Part shown: positions 1 to 18,965 of the stretch, piece by piece
Numbering within the stretch: position 1 is the stretch's first letter
Layout: every line of letters begins with the position of its first letter
Assembly (NCBI GenBank): GCA_002633025.1
Contig: NMRB01000143.1
Coordinates: 511,726-575,725, forward strand
Source of the DNA: Notospermus geniculatus
Lineage: Eukaryota; Nemertea; Pilidiophora; Heteronemertea; Lineidae
Direction: 5' to 3'
DNA: 64,000 nt
Program-made: the position numbers and the translations under genes
The notes under the pieces: generated by a model
Told to the model about the DNA's origin: nothing
The model's database searches: none
What the model saw: the letters and a program-made list of their open reading frames with translations, nothing else

Positions 1-383
1 ATTTATGCCTAGTGTTTCAAGCTTATGCATGCAGTGGAATGGTCAGAGATCATAAATGCCTGTATGTCTCATTTACCGTACTGTCCTTCACCTGAAATGG
101 AAAGGGGAGCGAGTAGAACAAAATTTCCTGTCCTGGTAATCTTGTTCAAGTGCCCTATTTTAAATACCCTTGTGCAACAAATGTGTATAACTTTCTTGAC
201 TGTTTGTGGTGAACCATTTCCCACCACAAAGGTTTCCAGTTGCTGTTGGTGTTTGTGTGTGAGCAAAGTATCTACTCTAACTGGTTTGCTAGTTTCCTAG
301 ACACTGTTTGAAAATTTGGCCACCAGAAAACAGTATCACGACTCTCCTACATGCGAGTTTCTTCAATATTCTCTTCACTGTAG

Positions 384-1522
384 GTCTCAGTCTCTGCAGT
401 CGAAGAGTTTGCCTGCAGATGAGGTGCGGAAACCCACTGGTATTGTCCCAGGCCGTGTAGCTCGCCGTGAGAGGAGGCAGTACACATCACAGATGTCCGA
501 CCCCTACCCCATCACTGGAGCAAACCAACTTGTTGATGAAGTCTCACGTCTGTCAATGGTGGTTGACCGTCTTGAGAAAAGGGTAGGTTGCCATGGTAAC
601 TGATAATTTGGCCCTCATTCTGACAGGTACTTTGAAAATCTGAAGTTGAATTTATACCCTTTGTTTTGCACAGGTTGAGATAGGTGGCATCTGCGATGAG
701 GTCCTTGATATAGAGAGGGAGGAATTGGCGCTGATTGTTCATCGTAAGTTCAACGTTGATGAGAAACAGATCAAAGCGTTCCGTCAGAGCTTGAAGCAGT
801 ATGTGGAAGTATGCAACAGTAATGATGCAAATGTGAGGTAAGTGAAGGTGATGATACTAGTGGCCTACTCTAATGTATCTTTCAGATGTCTTGACCTATG
901 CTCTGATTCAGCATATGGGTGTTCCCTGTCGATACAGGTTGCATTGTTTCTTCCTTAACTTTGTGGCTAGAGACGGATATTATCAGTATATTAGCTCAGG
1001 TTTATGCTTGGCCTCCTCATGGCATGACATTACTGCTTCATTACACTTCATGCCTTTGTATCTCCTTTTAGTATCCAGGTGCGTACCTACAGCGGATCAG
1101 ACATGTACGTCGTCTATGAGGTTTGGGACTGTGAAGAGGATTGGAAGGCGTAAGTCAATATTTCTTCCCTATTTCATCTCTATCATCGAGGAAAGCACTA
1201 TATACAGTGGAACCTCTCTATTAAGGACACCTCTGGGACTGACAAAATGAATTGATCTGGTCAATTTGTCCTCCTCGCAGAGGTGTCCGTTAAGGGAGGT
1301 TCCACTGTAAGTGCTTTGTATTATCATTCCCTCATACATATCTTGGCAAGTTTTATATTGTGTACTGTGAGACCTGAAGCCAGCTCATAGTCATGACGTC
1401 TTTCATGTTTCAGTCACTTGGCCTCTCCAGGATGCAAGAACTTCCAGAGGAATAACGTCGACCATCTGGAGACACCTGAGCAATTTAACACCCTCAAGAT
1501 ACCAGTATCGTGGCTGAAGTAA
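384..1522 (+). CDS. NECAB: NECAB (N-terminal EF-hand calcium-binding protein), 3' part only
   Basis: The C-terminal four exons are in the window: 384-582, 674-837, 1072-1149 and 1414-1522, with splice phases that match at each joint. The EF-hand part lies upstream, outside the window. The visible part contains a helical segment (LVDEVSRLSMVVDRLEKR) and then the antibiotic-biosynthesis-monooxygenase-like (ABM) domain typical of NECABs, ending in the family signature FQRNNVDHLETPE and a terminal IPVSWLK followed by TAA. NECABs are neuronal calcium-binding adaptor proteins in animals; that role is family knowledge, not visible here. The third exon is taken from the acceptor at 1070-1071, because the alternative AG at 1077-1078 would shift the frame. 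The first exon's acceptor (382-383) is the least certain boundary. Confidence 0.85.
1205..1307. mobile_element. MITE with TA target duplication in a NECAB intron
   Basis: A 103-bp element has near-perfect terminal inverted repeats: it begins CAGTGGAACCTC and ends with the reverse complement, and both ends are flanked by TA. The arms extend about 30 bp with a few mismatches. A TA duplication and a CAGT-type terminus fit a non-autonomous Tc1/mariner/pogo-type element. It has no coding capacity. Confidence 0.75.
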
Positions 1523-3426
1523 ACAACATAGGGAATACATGTACCGGTTATCTTGCTGTTCTTGAATGATACAATGCATTTTTATCGGCTTTGTGACTCA
1601 AACAGTAGGCGTTGACTGCATGTTATAACTAGTGCATTCTGTGGATTCCGCAGGGTAAGCGAGAACATTTTGAAATGGCTTTTTCTTTTCCGAATGCATC
1701 TCGGTAATGTCAAAACTGTAGTACAATGATATGATCATTCACTCTGGATGTGATCAATTTGCATTAACTTTAATGGTGCACTGTAATGGTGCACTGTAGA
1801 TTGCCCATCGACTGCCCTCCTCATTCCTCACCTACATGTAAGTCCTTTTCCTGATAGGTTTCAGGGCTGATATTTCTGGGTAGGGCTTCCATGGGCAGTC
1901 ACTACAACCATGGTGCAGTAAGCATCAACACTGTGGATGCGTACCCGTGATTGCTTATGTCTTAGGTATTTTGAAAATGAACATTTAAAGCATCTAGGTG
2001 TAATTTTTAAAAAATGTATATCTATATTGGCTAATCAAATTGCTTAATAGATAATGACTGCACAGTGAATCAGTATATTTTATTCTGTTTGTGATAAATC
2101 TAATCTTGGTATAAAGCTAGCTAAGCAATATGCATGTTCTCATTCCCTTTTATTTCGACGTGGTATATTTATCAAAAATTTCATATCTCATCTTGAGAAG
2201 TCATCAAATTCTGTTTAATTAAAAAGTTGTCTGTGTCATAATCTACATCTAATTGGAGACTAAATTAAATTTTGTCAGTTCAGTTAGTTATCTTGATGGA
2301 GTATTTTAAATGCTATTGTCATAGATGATGTTTGCTGTTATGAGTAAAATTCTACCTCTGGTTTGTGTCTTTCATTGGGATATGACTGAGTTTTCACACC
2401 ATTACCTTGCATGCTGTTTTTATGCTGGAGTGTGTTGGGTTTTTAACAAGTTAGAATGGCAGCAGAGGTCGGCTGAAAGTAACTTGTTTGCATAGTATTG
2501 TTTTATACCATTGTTGATATTGGGCTGCTGGTAAGTGACTGGGTCCATTTGTCGGTTTTAAAGGAACTCTGCTGTGTAACCTGAAGAGATGGCTTAAGAT
2601 GGCTACTGGAGACCCTAAGTATTCTTAGTTCTATGTGGTTTCTGATGCTAGAAACTTGTAGTATGAGATTAGTCCAAAGTTATGCAATTATTTGTTGTTC
2701 AGTTCCCATAGAGAACTTAGGTAATCATCGTCATTTCATCCGATACACCAGGACACCTGCATTTTAGAGCTGCTTATGTCCCCCATCTTTGCAATTGATC
2801 CATAGGACTAATCTCGGTGTAATAGGCCTTTTTGAGCAGCGTCCAACCTGCAACATGCACAATTTACCCAGAATCAAGATTCAGATGTGGTCCACATTAC
2901 TTGGTTTTAACCCCTCAGGTTTAAAGATATTTACTGTATAACCGTTTTATAACACTTGTAATGCTGTCTCGATTGTTAATAAACTTCTAGTTCTAATTTG
3001 AATTTGTCATGTTCTCTGTACAGTACATAAGATGTGGAGGACACTCATCATTTCAGGATTCTTGATGGTATACCAGACATGGTGTGGATTGTCAAACATA
3101 CATCATCATTTTGTGGAGAAAACCAGGGTCAAGGAAGACCTATACTTCTGTTATTAGCACATTTATTTACAATCATTATACAAAATGCAAATGATACTAC
3201 AAGAAGTAAGTATCGAGAATGTGATGCATTGGGAGGAACCTTGAGATAAATGGTGCTTGAAGATACAGGAGCATGTTCTGGAATAGTGTGCAGCCTGTGG
3301 TTCAGGATATAAAGCCCAAGATCAATGTATTTCAATGTCCAGGGCATTCAGTATTTGGCCCTTTCTTTCATTATCCATGCAGCACAGCACCAATCTGATC
3401 ATAAGCAGGGCAATAAACTGACACCT
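1523..3426. other. Convergent 3' UTRs of NECAB and TRAPPC2L
   Basis: No coding exons are seen. The left part is the probable NECAB 3' UTR, ending near an AATAAA at 2978-2983. The right part is the probable TRAPPC2L 3' UTR on the minus strand, whose signal reads TTTATT on the plus strand at 3162-3167. The two genes therefore converge with about 180 bp between their poly(A) signals. Confidence 0.6.
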
Positions 3427-4689
3427 TCAGTCCTGGCACATTATGTCTGACACCACTTTTTCGAATGTTCTGAAAGAGAGGACACATGATACATTTACCT
3501 AATGAAAATCTTATAGATTTTAATTGAATACATGTATATTACTTCACAAAGCTGTGGTCCTGATGTAAGCAAGACCAGAGAGGAGCATCAGGGGACAACA
3601 CGCCAGGACAGGAATGATGATGATACATGTAGGCCTACTACAGAACATGCTTACTTTGAGGTCACATTTTCTCCAGGGGTGTAAAAAGGATTGCAGAACA
3701 TGTCCACATAAGCATTATGTAGCTTTCGGAATTTCTGAAATGAGAATGATGTTTTGTTCAGATTCAAATGGGTATGATACTCATTCAACAGTTTTGATTT
3801 CCAGCCACCATAGTGGACATGGCACCAATTATGACACTGACTGTATTGTGAAATAGACTGTCAGTGGGTAGATAATCTGGAAAGTTGTTAATTTCAATAC
3901 TCACACTTCTGATCTCATTGTCTCTAAGATTTGTGTTGGATGTCTCCACAACTATTACAAACTTAATTTTAGTGTTTGTAACATAACCATATCTGTTTAC
4001 AGTTAAGGCACTTGTAATAACTTAGATGTTGCCCATTGCAAAAGGATTCATATGCTATTGAAGTGACACATGCACTTTCCAGTGCTCAGATCTTCTATGC
4101 AAAAAATGTCCAAGCCTATGATGGGCCATTGAAGTTCAATTTGAACCAGCAAATTCGTCAGATTTCCAAAGCTCAAAAGGATACACTTTATAATCTTCGG
4201 TTGGGTACAGTAATCCTAAGTAGAGTTCACGAAGGTCATTGGTATTCTTGCCTACAGTTGAGATCTTCTCTTCCACCACATCTAATGAGGTATGCACTGT
4301 GTAGTAAAACTTCCATTCATTGTCAGTGGGGACTGTCTTTATGTAAAGAGGATAGTTCTGAAATGACGTGGGGAAAAACATGACCTTTTTTACCTTTTTT
4401 TATTTTTACGTGAAAAATAGCGTCAAAGTAAGAAAGACAAGACAAATGCATGATTTGTTACTTCTGGAAGGAGCAGGAAGCCGCCAGCCAAGGAAAACTT
4501 ATTATAGGAACGTCAAACGTCGACTGGAAATGAAGGCAGGCCCTACGAATTTTTGGCATATTTGGCCTCCCATATGAAATGAACCTTGACAAATTGGAAC
4601 TTTAAACTCTTTTCACACCACATAGAAAGGTATTTAGGGAAATATTTTCATGTCACCTCTTTAGCTATTACTGCCACACACACTGCCAT
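3427..4689 (-). CDS. TRAPPC2L: TRAPPC2L, trafficking protein particle complex subunit 2-like
   Basis: Five minus-strand exons: 4657-4689, 4185-4357, 3905-3992, 3655-3734 and 3427-3469. They join in frame to 138 aa, the usual family length (about 139). The protein starts [11 protein letters not shown], continues [21 protein letters not shown] and [20 protein letters not shown], and ends [12 protein letters not shown]. These are strongly conserved TRAPPC2L segments forming the longin-like sedlin fold. TRAPPC2L is a small core subunit of the TRAPP complexes, which activate Rab GTPases in ER-Golgi traffic (family knowledge). All exons are short, so the gene is easily missed. It lies between NECAB and SPT16; its start codon is 179 bp from that of SPT16 on the opposite strand, suggesting a shared promoter. 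Confidence 0.95.
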
Positions 4690-4868
4690 ATCTTTTAATG
4701 ACACATTCGCCTGTGGATGGTCAGAAAACAGTGTTTTTTTCAAGTCAGAAATGACAGATGTGCAGAATCTTTTTTGGTTGTTGTCGTCGTGCTCGATTGA
4801 CGAACGCCGCTCGACTCCACTTCGGCCGTGTTATTTCGCATTCGCGCCATTGCAGGAAAGTCGGCGAG
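4690..4868. promoter_or_regulatory. Bidirectional promoter between TRAPPC2L and SPT16
   Basis: Only 179 bp separate the start codons of two divergent housekeeping genes. The half nearest SPT16 (about 4785-4868) is GC- and CpG-rich relative to the surroundings, and no TATA box is evident. Both 5' UTRs and the promoter must fit here unless there are upstream noncoding exons. Confidence 0.6.
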
Positions 4869-12125
<7,257 letters not shown>

Positions 12126-13500
12126 GAATACTTTATTGGATGCATAATTTCTGTGCTTGTATCAAGTCACCAGCGAAATGAGTATCTGTGTTGTGAACTC
12201 TGATTGAAAACGTGTTTCGAGGCTATTCCTGTCGTCTGTTGTAAGGCATGGATGACGATCTCTATTGACGGTACATTTGTAACCTTTGTGCTTGAGTTCA
12301 GTCTTGTTGTGTTGGTACTGTGGAGACTGGCGGGGTTTGTTTTCTAGGTTTTGCAGTGTTGTAAAGACAATGGAGTCTGTTTTTTGGCACACACCATTAT
12401 CAAGTTCCAACCATCTGGGGCGAACACGGATACATTTGTAAACTGAGACCAAACGCCACCAAAAATCCCACCGAGTATGAAAGTTGCCTTGGTACTCATC
12501 CAGGTTTGTGAGAGGCAGCTGGTACATTGAGCTTTCACCATCTGTAGGTCAGAGTATTACATGTACTTGACTGTAGGAAACTGTTTGTAGGGAAATCAGT
12601 TTCAGTGTCATTCTGTAGTCTGCTCTCATCATGTCGAATTCAATGATAACCACATACTATGTAACATGAATGTGCTCTTATTGTGGAACAATTTAAAATA
12701 AAGATGTTCTTTGTTGGCATTGAGCCTTTTGAATTGTAAACTTGGTTTTATTGTATCTTTGTTCATGGTCTGTACTTCACATTAACCTGTATATTGGTAC
12801 TCAAAAATTGGTTTAAACATGTTGTACCGGTACCCCTTATATTTTGGGGAATTTTCTCAGAACCTGTGAAATCATCCTCTTGATGACTTCAGTTTCATTG
12901 TTCTTCTGTGTTCATTCTGCATTTGATAGCATCAGGACCAAATTAGTACCCTGTAAGAAAATTGTATAAATGGCTGATCATGGTTGTTGGAAAGTTCATG
13001 ACATCACAGAAATTTTGTATTGTCTCCCCCAATTTTCACCTGGACACTTGTCAGTATATCAAATCAATGATGGTACGATATTGAAATGTGTTCCTGTCAG
13101 TGTCAAATGTGGTGGAGTAAATAAACTTTTGTACATACATGCCATTTGTTTTCCATTTTGTTTCAAGGGCATGAAATAATAACAGGTTTCTAATGTGAAA
13201 GACATTGCTTCCTTCCTACTGGACTCGAACCCACGCCCACGGACCATCGCATAAGGCATCAATCGCTATCATTTTATTTCAAGGGAGAGAATCTGTGGGA
13301 AATGTGTTGTAGTTTTGCCAAATTTAAAATTTAATTTTAGTTTTGCCAGATGGATTTGGTGAATCAGTGTCATGAGTGTCGGTTAAAACTTTTGCCTACA
13401 GAATCATTCTCCCTCCACGCTTGGAGGTATTGTATAATTCTTCCAAGCTCCACGTGAACCTTGTGAGCCACCGTAGTTCTCTTCGGTCGGTCACTCTTTC
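12126..13500. other. SPT16 3' UTR and intergenic DNA
   Basis: The SPT16 3' UTR runs to about 12720. No exons are recognised after it. On the minus strand around 13210-13262 there is a tRNA B-box-like word (GGTTCGAGTCC), but no complete tRNA can be folded. Confidence 0.5.
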
Positions 13501-13507
13501 GCAAGAA

Positions 13508-13622
13508 TGACGTCATCAGAACGGTGATTTGTTACTATAAATAGAAATTTACTCTGCGGAGAATGACCGGTAGGAATGTAGGTCGCACCTGGAGGCTGTG
13601 CATCAAATCGGTCCAGGTACGC
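13508..13622 (+). promoter_or_regulatory. Probable DUSP22/15 promoter: CRE plus TATA box and a noncoding first exon
   Basis: A perfect cAMP-response element TGACGTCA lies at 13508-13515, followed 20 bp later by TATAAATA at 13536-13543. Transcription would start near 13567. A good splice donor (GTACGC) at 13617 would close a roughly 50-nt noncoding exon, to be spliced to the ATG exon at 14671. All motif positions are read directly; use as the DUSP22 promoter is inferred from position and strand. Confidence 0.5.
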
Positions 13623-14127
13623 TTCGATTTATCATTTATTGCCGATCTTTCTGAGTCTTATCTATTGACTCTTTTGATACATTTTTAGTCATGATCCTGT
13701 CAATCCTTATTCAATATCAAACATGTCAAAGTGAATGCCAAGGAACGGGGGGTGAACCAAACCAATTCGTTCGTTGCCATGCTGCACAAACCAGCATGGC
13801 CATGATCACTGTCACACTGTGCAGGTGCACGTGTGTNCAAAAATAGTGACTTAAGCCTACTGACTTAAGATTCTTTGTGAAACCGGGCCCTGGTGCACGT
13901 GTGTGACAGTCATATTTATGTTCATGTCGGCCTAGCCTAGGCCTATGTAGGACCTTGTAGGCCTACTGCCATGACTGTGCCATGCCATGGATGGGCCACT
14001 CGGCCTAAACCTTAGAATCCTGTTGTTTGCTGTTGTTCGATGCAGCTTTTCTGTCAAATCGGTGACCTCTGCTGCTCTGGCATTAATCGGGGATCTAAAT
14101 TCGTTCGTGCAGAAATTGATAATAGGG

Positions 14128-14268
14128 AGGTTTCGAAATCAAACGATAAACGTAAACGTTAACGACAACGTTATTTTTGTACCGAAAATGCAATATAATC
14201 TGTTTAATGTGTAGTATGAAAAATAACGTCGTCGTAAAGTTTATGTTTATCGTTTGATTTCGAAACCT
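14128..14268. mobile_element. Fold-back MITE upstream of DUSP22/15
   Basis: Two roughly 50-bp inverted arms, starting AGGTTTCGAAATC and ending with its reverse complement, surround a short AT-rich centre. The arms contain a few mismatches. There is no coding capacity. The element sits in the putative first intron of the phosphatase gene. Confidence 0.75.
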
Positions 14269-14431
14269 CTGTAATGACTGCCCTACGATTCCTGTCATAC
14301 AGTCATGCCTACATGTAGTGGTCAGGACGGTCCAGCCTGTCAGATTGGGACAATACAATTTTGATCAATGTGACAACTGCGGCATGTTCGGAAGGGGGAA
14401 GATGGAAATCAGACCCCATTCACAATTGAAA

Positions 14432-14462
14432 ATCATCATCATCATCATCAACAACACCACCA
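14432..14462 (+). repeat. ATC/AAC/ACC trinucleotide microsatellite
   Basis: A short run of ATC repeats passes into AAC and ACC triplets. It is intronic or upstream noncoding sequence. Confidence 0.7.
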
Positions 14463-14670
14463 CTCATCTACTGTATTTCAATCTTTTCCAGATTCTGCAA
14501 ATGAAAGTTATTTGACCTGTGGCACCAAGGAATATTCATTGTGATAATTTGGCTGAATTAAGCCCTATATAGACTGTTTGATCTGACAGCAACTCCCTTT
14601 GTAAAAGGGAGCCAAGACGATTACCTTGCCTAGTCATCTGTGCTGCTGAGCAGCACAAGTTGTGTTAATC

Positions 14671-16686
14671 ATGGGTAATGGGATGAACAAGGTATGTTGA
14701 CCTCAATAGGGGCAGACCTTTCCCCTGTATTGGTACGGATGATGGTTCAACAGGCATATAACATGAACATTGCTGTGGTGAACACTAACAAAGAAAAACT
14801 TGGTTTCCTTGGAAATTTTTTTGATGCACAACTTGAGAATGTGTTAAGCATAGTGGGGTAGTGGGATTGATTGATTGATACCTGTTAAAAGTTTGGAGTG
14901 CCTGCCTCATTCCACAGCTTCTTGTGGATATCACATTTCATAATCATAATGAGGTGGTACCTTTGTGGTGTCGGATTAGGTTGCCCCGCTATTTATTTTC
15001 AGAAATGTCCTATTTATTCTGGCAGACATGGAGTACCAGTTTTTTGCCATTGCTCAACACACTTAGCTCTGTTCAACCTTGACAGTTCCTGATATTCTGA
15101 TAATGCACTGGAGGTAGAACTGTATCCATTATTCATAATCATGTAAACTCTGTTATGGGTTATCTGTGGTTGGCAGGTTACAGCAGTTCTAGCTATTCTC
15201 CATACCAATACCTATGTAACCGATCAATAGTGAACGTTACCTAGCATGTCGAGTCAGACAAAAGAGGTTGGCAGCAAATTATGTGAGGATAGTTTACCTC
15301 AGCTGTTTTCCTAGATTTCATTATAAATCACATCATTACATAAAAAAACCAGCAACAAACTACAGAACAGGTGGTCTTGAGTCTTGAATTGAATCCCCAA
15401 GGTGCAGAGGCTTACTTTAGGCTTGAAATTTAGAGCTTAGGTTTTACCTGGGTTTGCTCTGTTACAGGTTCTTCCTGGTCTTTACATTGGGAATATACGC
15501 GATGCTAAAGACTTCCGTCAGCTAGATGACAATGACATCACACACGTTCTCTCCATTCATGACAATGCCAAGAAAATGTACACTGTAAGCAGCAAGACAA
15601 GCATGTGAAATGACTGTAGTGTAACCAGGAAGATTTTTCTTTTGGACATCATGATTTCCCTGTCAGAAGCATATCTTCTGCAAAAGTAGTTTATGCACGT
15701 GCTAATACTGTACTTAATAATACTTCACACCGCATGTAAATTTTTGAGTCACAGTTCTTGAGTTTATCATTGGCAACTCTGAAATGCATGTGTCCTGCCA
15801 AATTTGCATAATTTGATGGCAGACATCTGAAGGGTTTCTTTCCCTTTTTTCAGGGCAGGAAATACTTCTGTATCACTGTGAGTGACTCCCCTTCCACAGA
15901 TCTCACCCCATACTTCTTAGAATGCAACGACTTTATCCACGAAGCCAGAATCTCAGGTGGTAATGTGCTGGTACATTGGTAAGCAGACTCCTCTTCTCAA
16001 GTTGCAAATATTCACCCATAAACTCTCATGAGACAAAGTCTTTCATTATTTTGATTTTCTCTTCCAGTCTGGCTGGAGTTTCCCGCAGTGTGACGGTATC
16101 TGTAGCTTACATCATGACTGTGACTGATCTCGGCTGGCGGGAGGCACTGAACGCTGTTCGAGGAGCAAGAAAATGTGCCAATCCTAACTTTGGATTCCAA
16201 CGACAGTTACAAGCATTTGAATTCAGTGGCCTTAGTGAGGTGTGTGTAATACATGATCGAGTTATCCATCGAAGATTTTGGGGGCCACCCCTGTTGGTTC
16301 AAACTCACAGTCTTTGAGTCTGTTTTAGCTCGAAGCAGCTCAGCTTGATGTGGTAGGTGGTCATGAATAACTAATGGTTCCAAATCTTTCAGGAAAAGAA
16401 ACGACTCCAAGAGAAATATCCACCATTACCAAAACATTTCAATGATGAAGAAGTCTGCCATAAACTGCTCATAGCTCACCAGCGGTGGGTACTTCATGGC
16501 GACGACGTGGACCCTGATGAGACCACTTACCCCCTTGCTCATAATGCGTATAAAGACAATGGGAAGGCGGACCAGAACAGAAACACAAACGGCGTGTTAG
16601 TCCAGTCTCCTAGCCAGGAGGATATAAAGCATAAGAAGTGTCGAAGTTCATCGAAAACTGATGACGACGATGAAGAGGATGATTAA
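14671..16686 (+). CDS. DUSP22: Dual-specificity protein phosphatase, DUSP22/DUSP15 type
   Basis: Five exons: 14671-14691, 15468-15584, 15854-15978, 16068-16239 and 16393-16686, joining in frame to 242 aa. The first exon encodes MGNGMNK, the N-myristoylation start shared with vertebrate DUSP22 and DUSP15, so the glycine at position 2 is probably acylated and the enzyme membrane-associated. The catalytic loop HCLAGVSRS is split between exons 3 and 4 and contains the Cys and Arg of the HCx5R active site; the upstream VSDSPS supplies the general-acid Asp. AYIMTVTD and CANPNFGFQRQLQ are further family signatures. The tail after about residue 160 is divergent, hydrophilic and ends in a DDDDEEDD acidic stretch, longer than human DUSP22. 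It could be the single pre-duplication orthologue of DUSP22 and DUSP15. Confidence 0.93.
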
Positions 16687-18750
16687 ATGCAGGGATTTTT
16701 CCTGTGGTCTCATGTCTAGAATACCTTACAATGTAATTGGCCTTCATTGCAATTCTCAATCTTGCCCATCTTGAACTGTCAAGGGTTCATATCGCTATGC
16801 CTTCACACTACGCTCTTTCTATGAGTGGAGCGTAGTCTGAAGGCGAAGTGACCAGAGGCCTTGTTATTTCAAGATGAGCCTGGTTTCCTACAAGCCGGTC
16901 TTGAGGTTGGTAATCACTGGTGCTTTATGGAGGTTTTTTTGGTGGGAAGGGGCTTTTCATTTCACATCATGTCCACCTTGGCAGTGCTGACCTTCAGTTG
17001 ATGTGAACCTGCTTGTCAGGTCTCTCATCTTCAGTTCTCACAAGTTGAAGTGGTTCCCATCAAGAATTTTGACTTGGGGCAAAATTCCCACTTGAGGAAA
17101 GCCTTTTGCTTGCCTTGAAATAATATTTTGTCAGTATATTGACATACTACAACAAAGTTATTCTTGAAAGCCATCTTTTTCTAAAGAGATGAAAAACATA
17201 TAGTTATTTCTATAAGTATTTAGAATTCATACCGGTATGTTTCCTGGTCAGTTTCTATTTGTAAACAAAGATGTTCGCAAAACAGTGGGAACCATAAAAC
17301 TCCTATCCAAGCACATATCACATTGTCAGAAAAACATGACTTGAGTTTATCTGGGTGGACAGTTGCCAGTTGATATTGAGTCTGTACCTGTGGTCAGTAA
17401 AGAAATGTGTGTGTGAGCAACTCTCAAAATGGCCCAGTCAAAGCTGAAGAAGGCTAGCCGTGTCACTGTGGTCTATATTTGAGAGAACTTGACTGAATGG
17501 AGAGAAATAAGGAGACAACTTAGCGTACTCATTTTTAAAGCTCTTGTTTGTGAATTACTGTACTTTGGTGATTTAGTCGTGGCATTGTCTACGTTGTGTC
17601 TCAAATCAAGCTTTCTAGTGTCTGACTTCCAATGCATTTCTTGCAGTTCATGTACAGTGATATGTGTCTAAGATGTCGCTTAGTACGGTACTTAGTGAAT
17701 TTAGCAGGTGAAGTGTTGCTCCAAATTAGAAGCAATAAAGTTGGTTGTGTGCATTCATAGAAGTGAGTTTTTAAGTGACAGTGTTGTTGCTCACCGTGCC
17801 TCGCACCTGATCTCCGAATTTTTGACACCATATTAACGAATTAAGAGAAGAAACGAGCATTTTTGCCTCTTTTGTGGTTTGGCAGTTCATGTTAATTTTG
17901 TTATCAAGTTTGGTTGCATTTGCCAGAGTGCATATCATGTTGTACATACCTTGCCCATGTCCTACAGAAGTACAAAGTTATATCCCACAAGACTGGTTAA
18001 ATGTAGGTCAGTGTGACCTACATTAGGTTTCAAAATGTCAAGCTCAAATGATTTGATGAAATAATGAATCAAAAGCCCAACTAATGATGATTAAGTAATG
18101 TCTTATGGTAAATATTTTTTGCGGCGGTGATCTACCATGTGGTACAATGTATTTGTAATTTTCAGTGCCAATTCGATACAAGTTTCACGGGTGGTTAAGT
18201 GTAGATTTGGTTTGTAATCTGACTTGAAATAAAATCAAAGATGTCAATGAGCTCATAGTTGTCATGGAACTGGTAATGTGATGCAGTTTGTCAGTATTCA
18301 GACCCATTTATGTACAGTAATTTGGGAAATACGGGATTTTGGCCATCTCTTGTGCTGTGACTAATCATTTTTTTAACAAATGGCAACAGGGACTTCAGTT
18401 ATAGGAATATATATCCACTATTGAATTATCTAACACATATATGTATGTGTAGCTTAGTTTAGATTCTTTATTCGTTTTAGTTTTGGTTGAAATTTGATTG
18501 CATAATAACTGTGCTGGTCATGTGATGTTACTTATTGACTGGTGAATTTCAACTCTTTCTGTTCTTCCGTGTTGAGTCTACTTGAAGATACTTCTGCTGT
18601 TTACCTTACTTTAACAGGGTCATTTCCTTAGTGTTGACCTCAAAAGAGGTCCTTGGGAGTCAAGCCAACAGCTAGCTGGTGTAGTGTTGTGATGCTGATG
18701 CCGAATAGTAGGCGGCCCAGGATCTCTGATTGAATTAGGGACCCAGGGGT
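16687..18750 (+). other. DUSP22/15 3' UTR region
   Basis: No coding exon is seen. Poly(A) signals AATAAA occur at 17734-17739 and 18228-18233, so the 3' UTR could be 1.0-1.5 kb long. A hairpin lies at about 16799-16844, with 17-bp arms reading GCCTTCACACTACGCTC and one mismatch. Confidence 0.5.
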
Positions 18751-18753
18751 TAC

Positions 18754-18965
18754 TTAAAGGAGCACGGTATTGGATCTCAAATGTGTTATTTGACTGCTGA
18801 CGTAGAGGGAGCCACCTAGCAGCAGTAAGAGGAACTACAAAAAATGCATTACAAAATGTACGTAGTAAATCGGGTCAGTTCGCCAACAACGTACATGTAG
18901 TTAGTCCCTGGGTTGGAGAGTGGCGCCGGCTGTCAAGAAAAAGTGGCAGTACCGTGGTCCTTTAA
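18754..18965. mobile_element. TTAA-flanked MITE, copy 1
   Basis: A roughly 204-bp element begins AGGAGCACGGTATTG and ends with its imperfect reverse complement, flanked by TTAA (18754-18757 and 18962-18965). It is similar along its whole length to the element at 48978-49189. The TTAA duplication is typical of piggyBac-type transposition, so this is probably a non-autonomous relative. Confidence 0.85.

Noticed and set aside
13200-13265. Possible tRNA on the minus strand with GGTTCGAGTCC
   Set aside because: The T-loop-like word is present, but the flanking bases do not pair into a T stem and no acceptor stem or anticodon arm can be drawn. At most it is a remnant of a tRNA-derived repeat.
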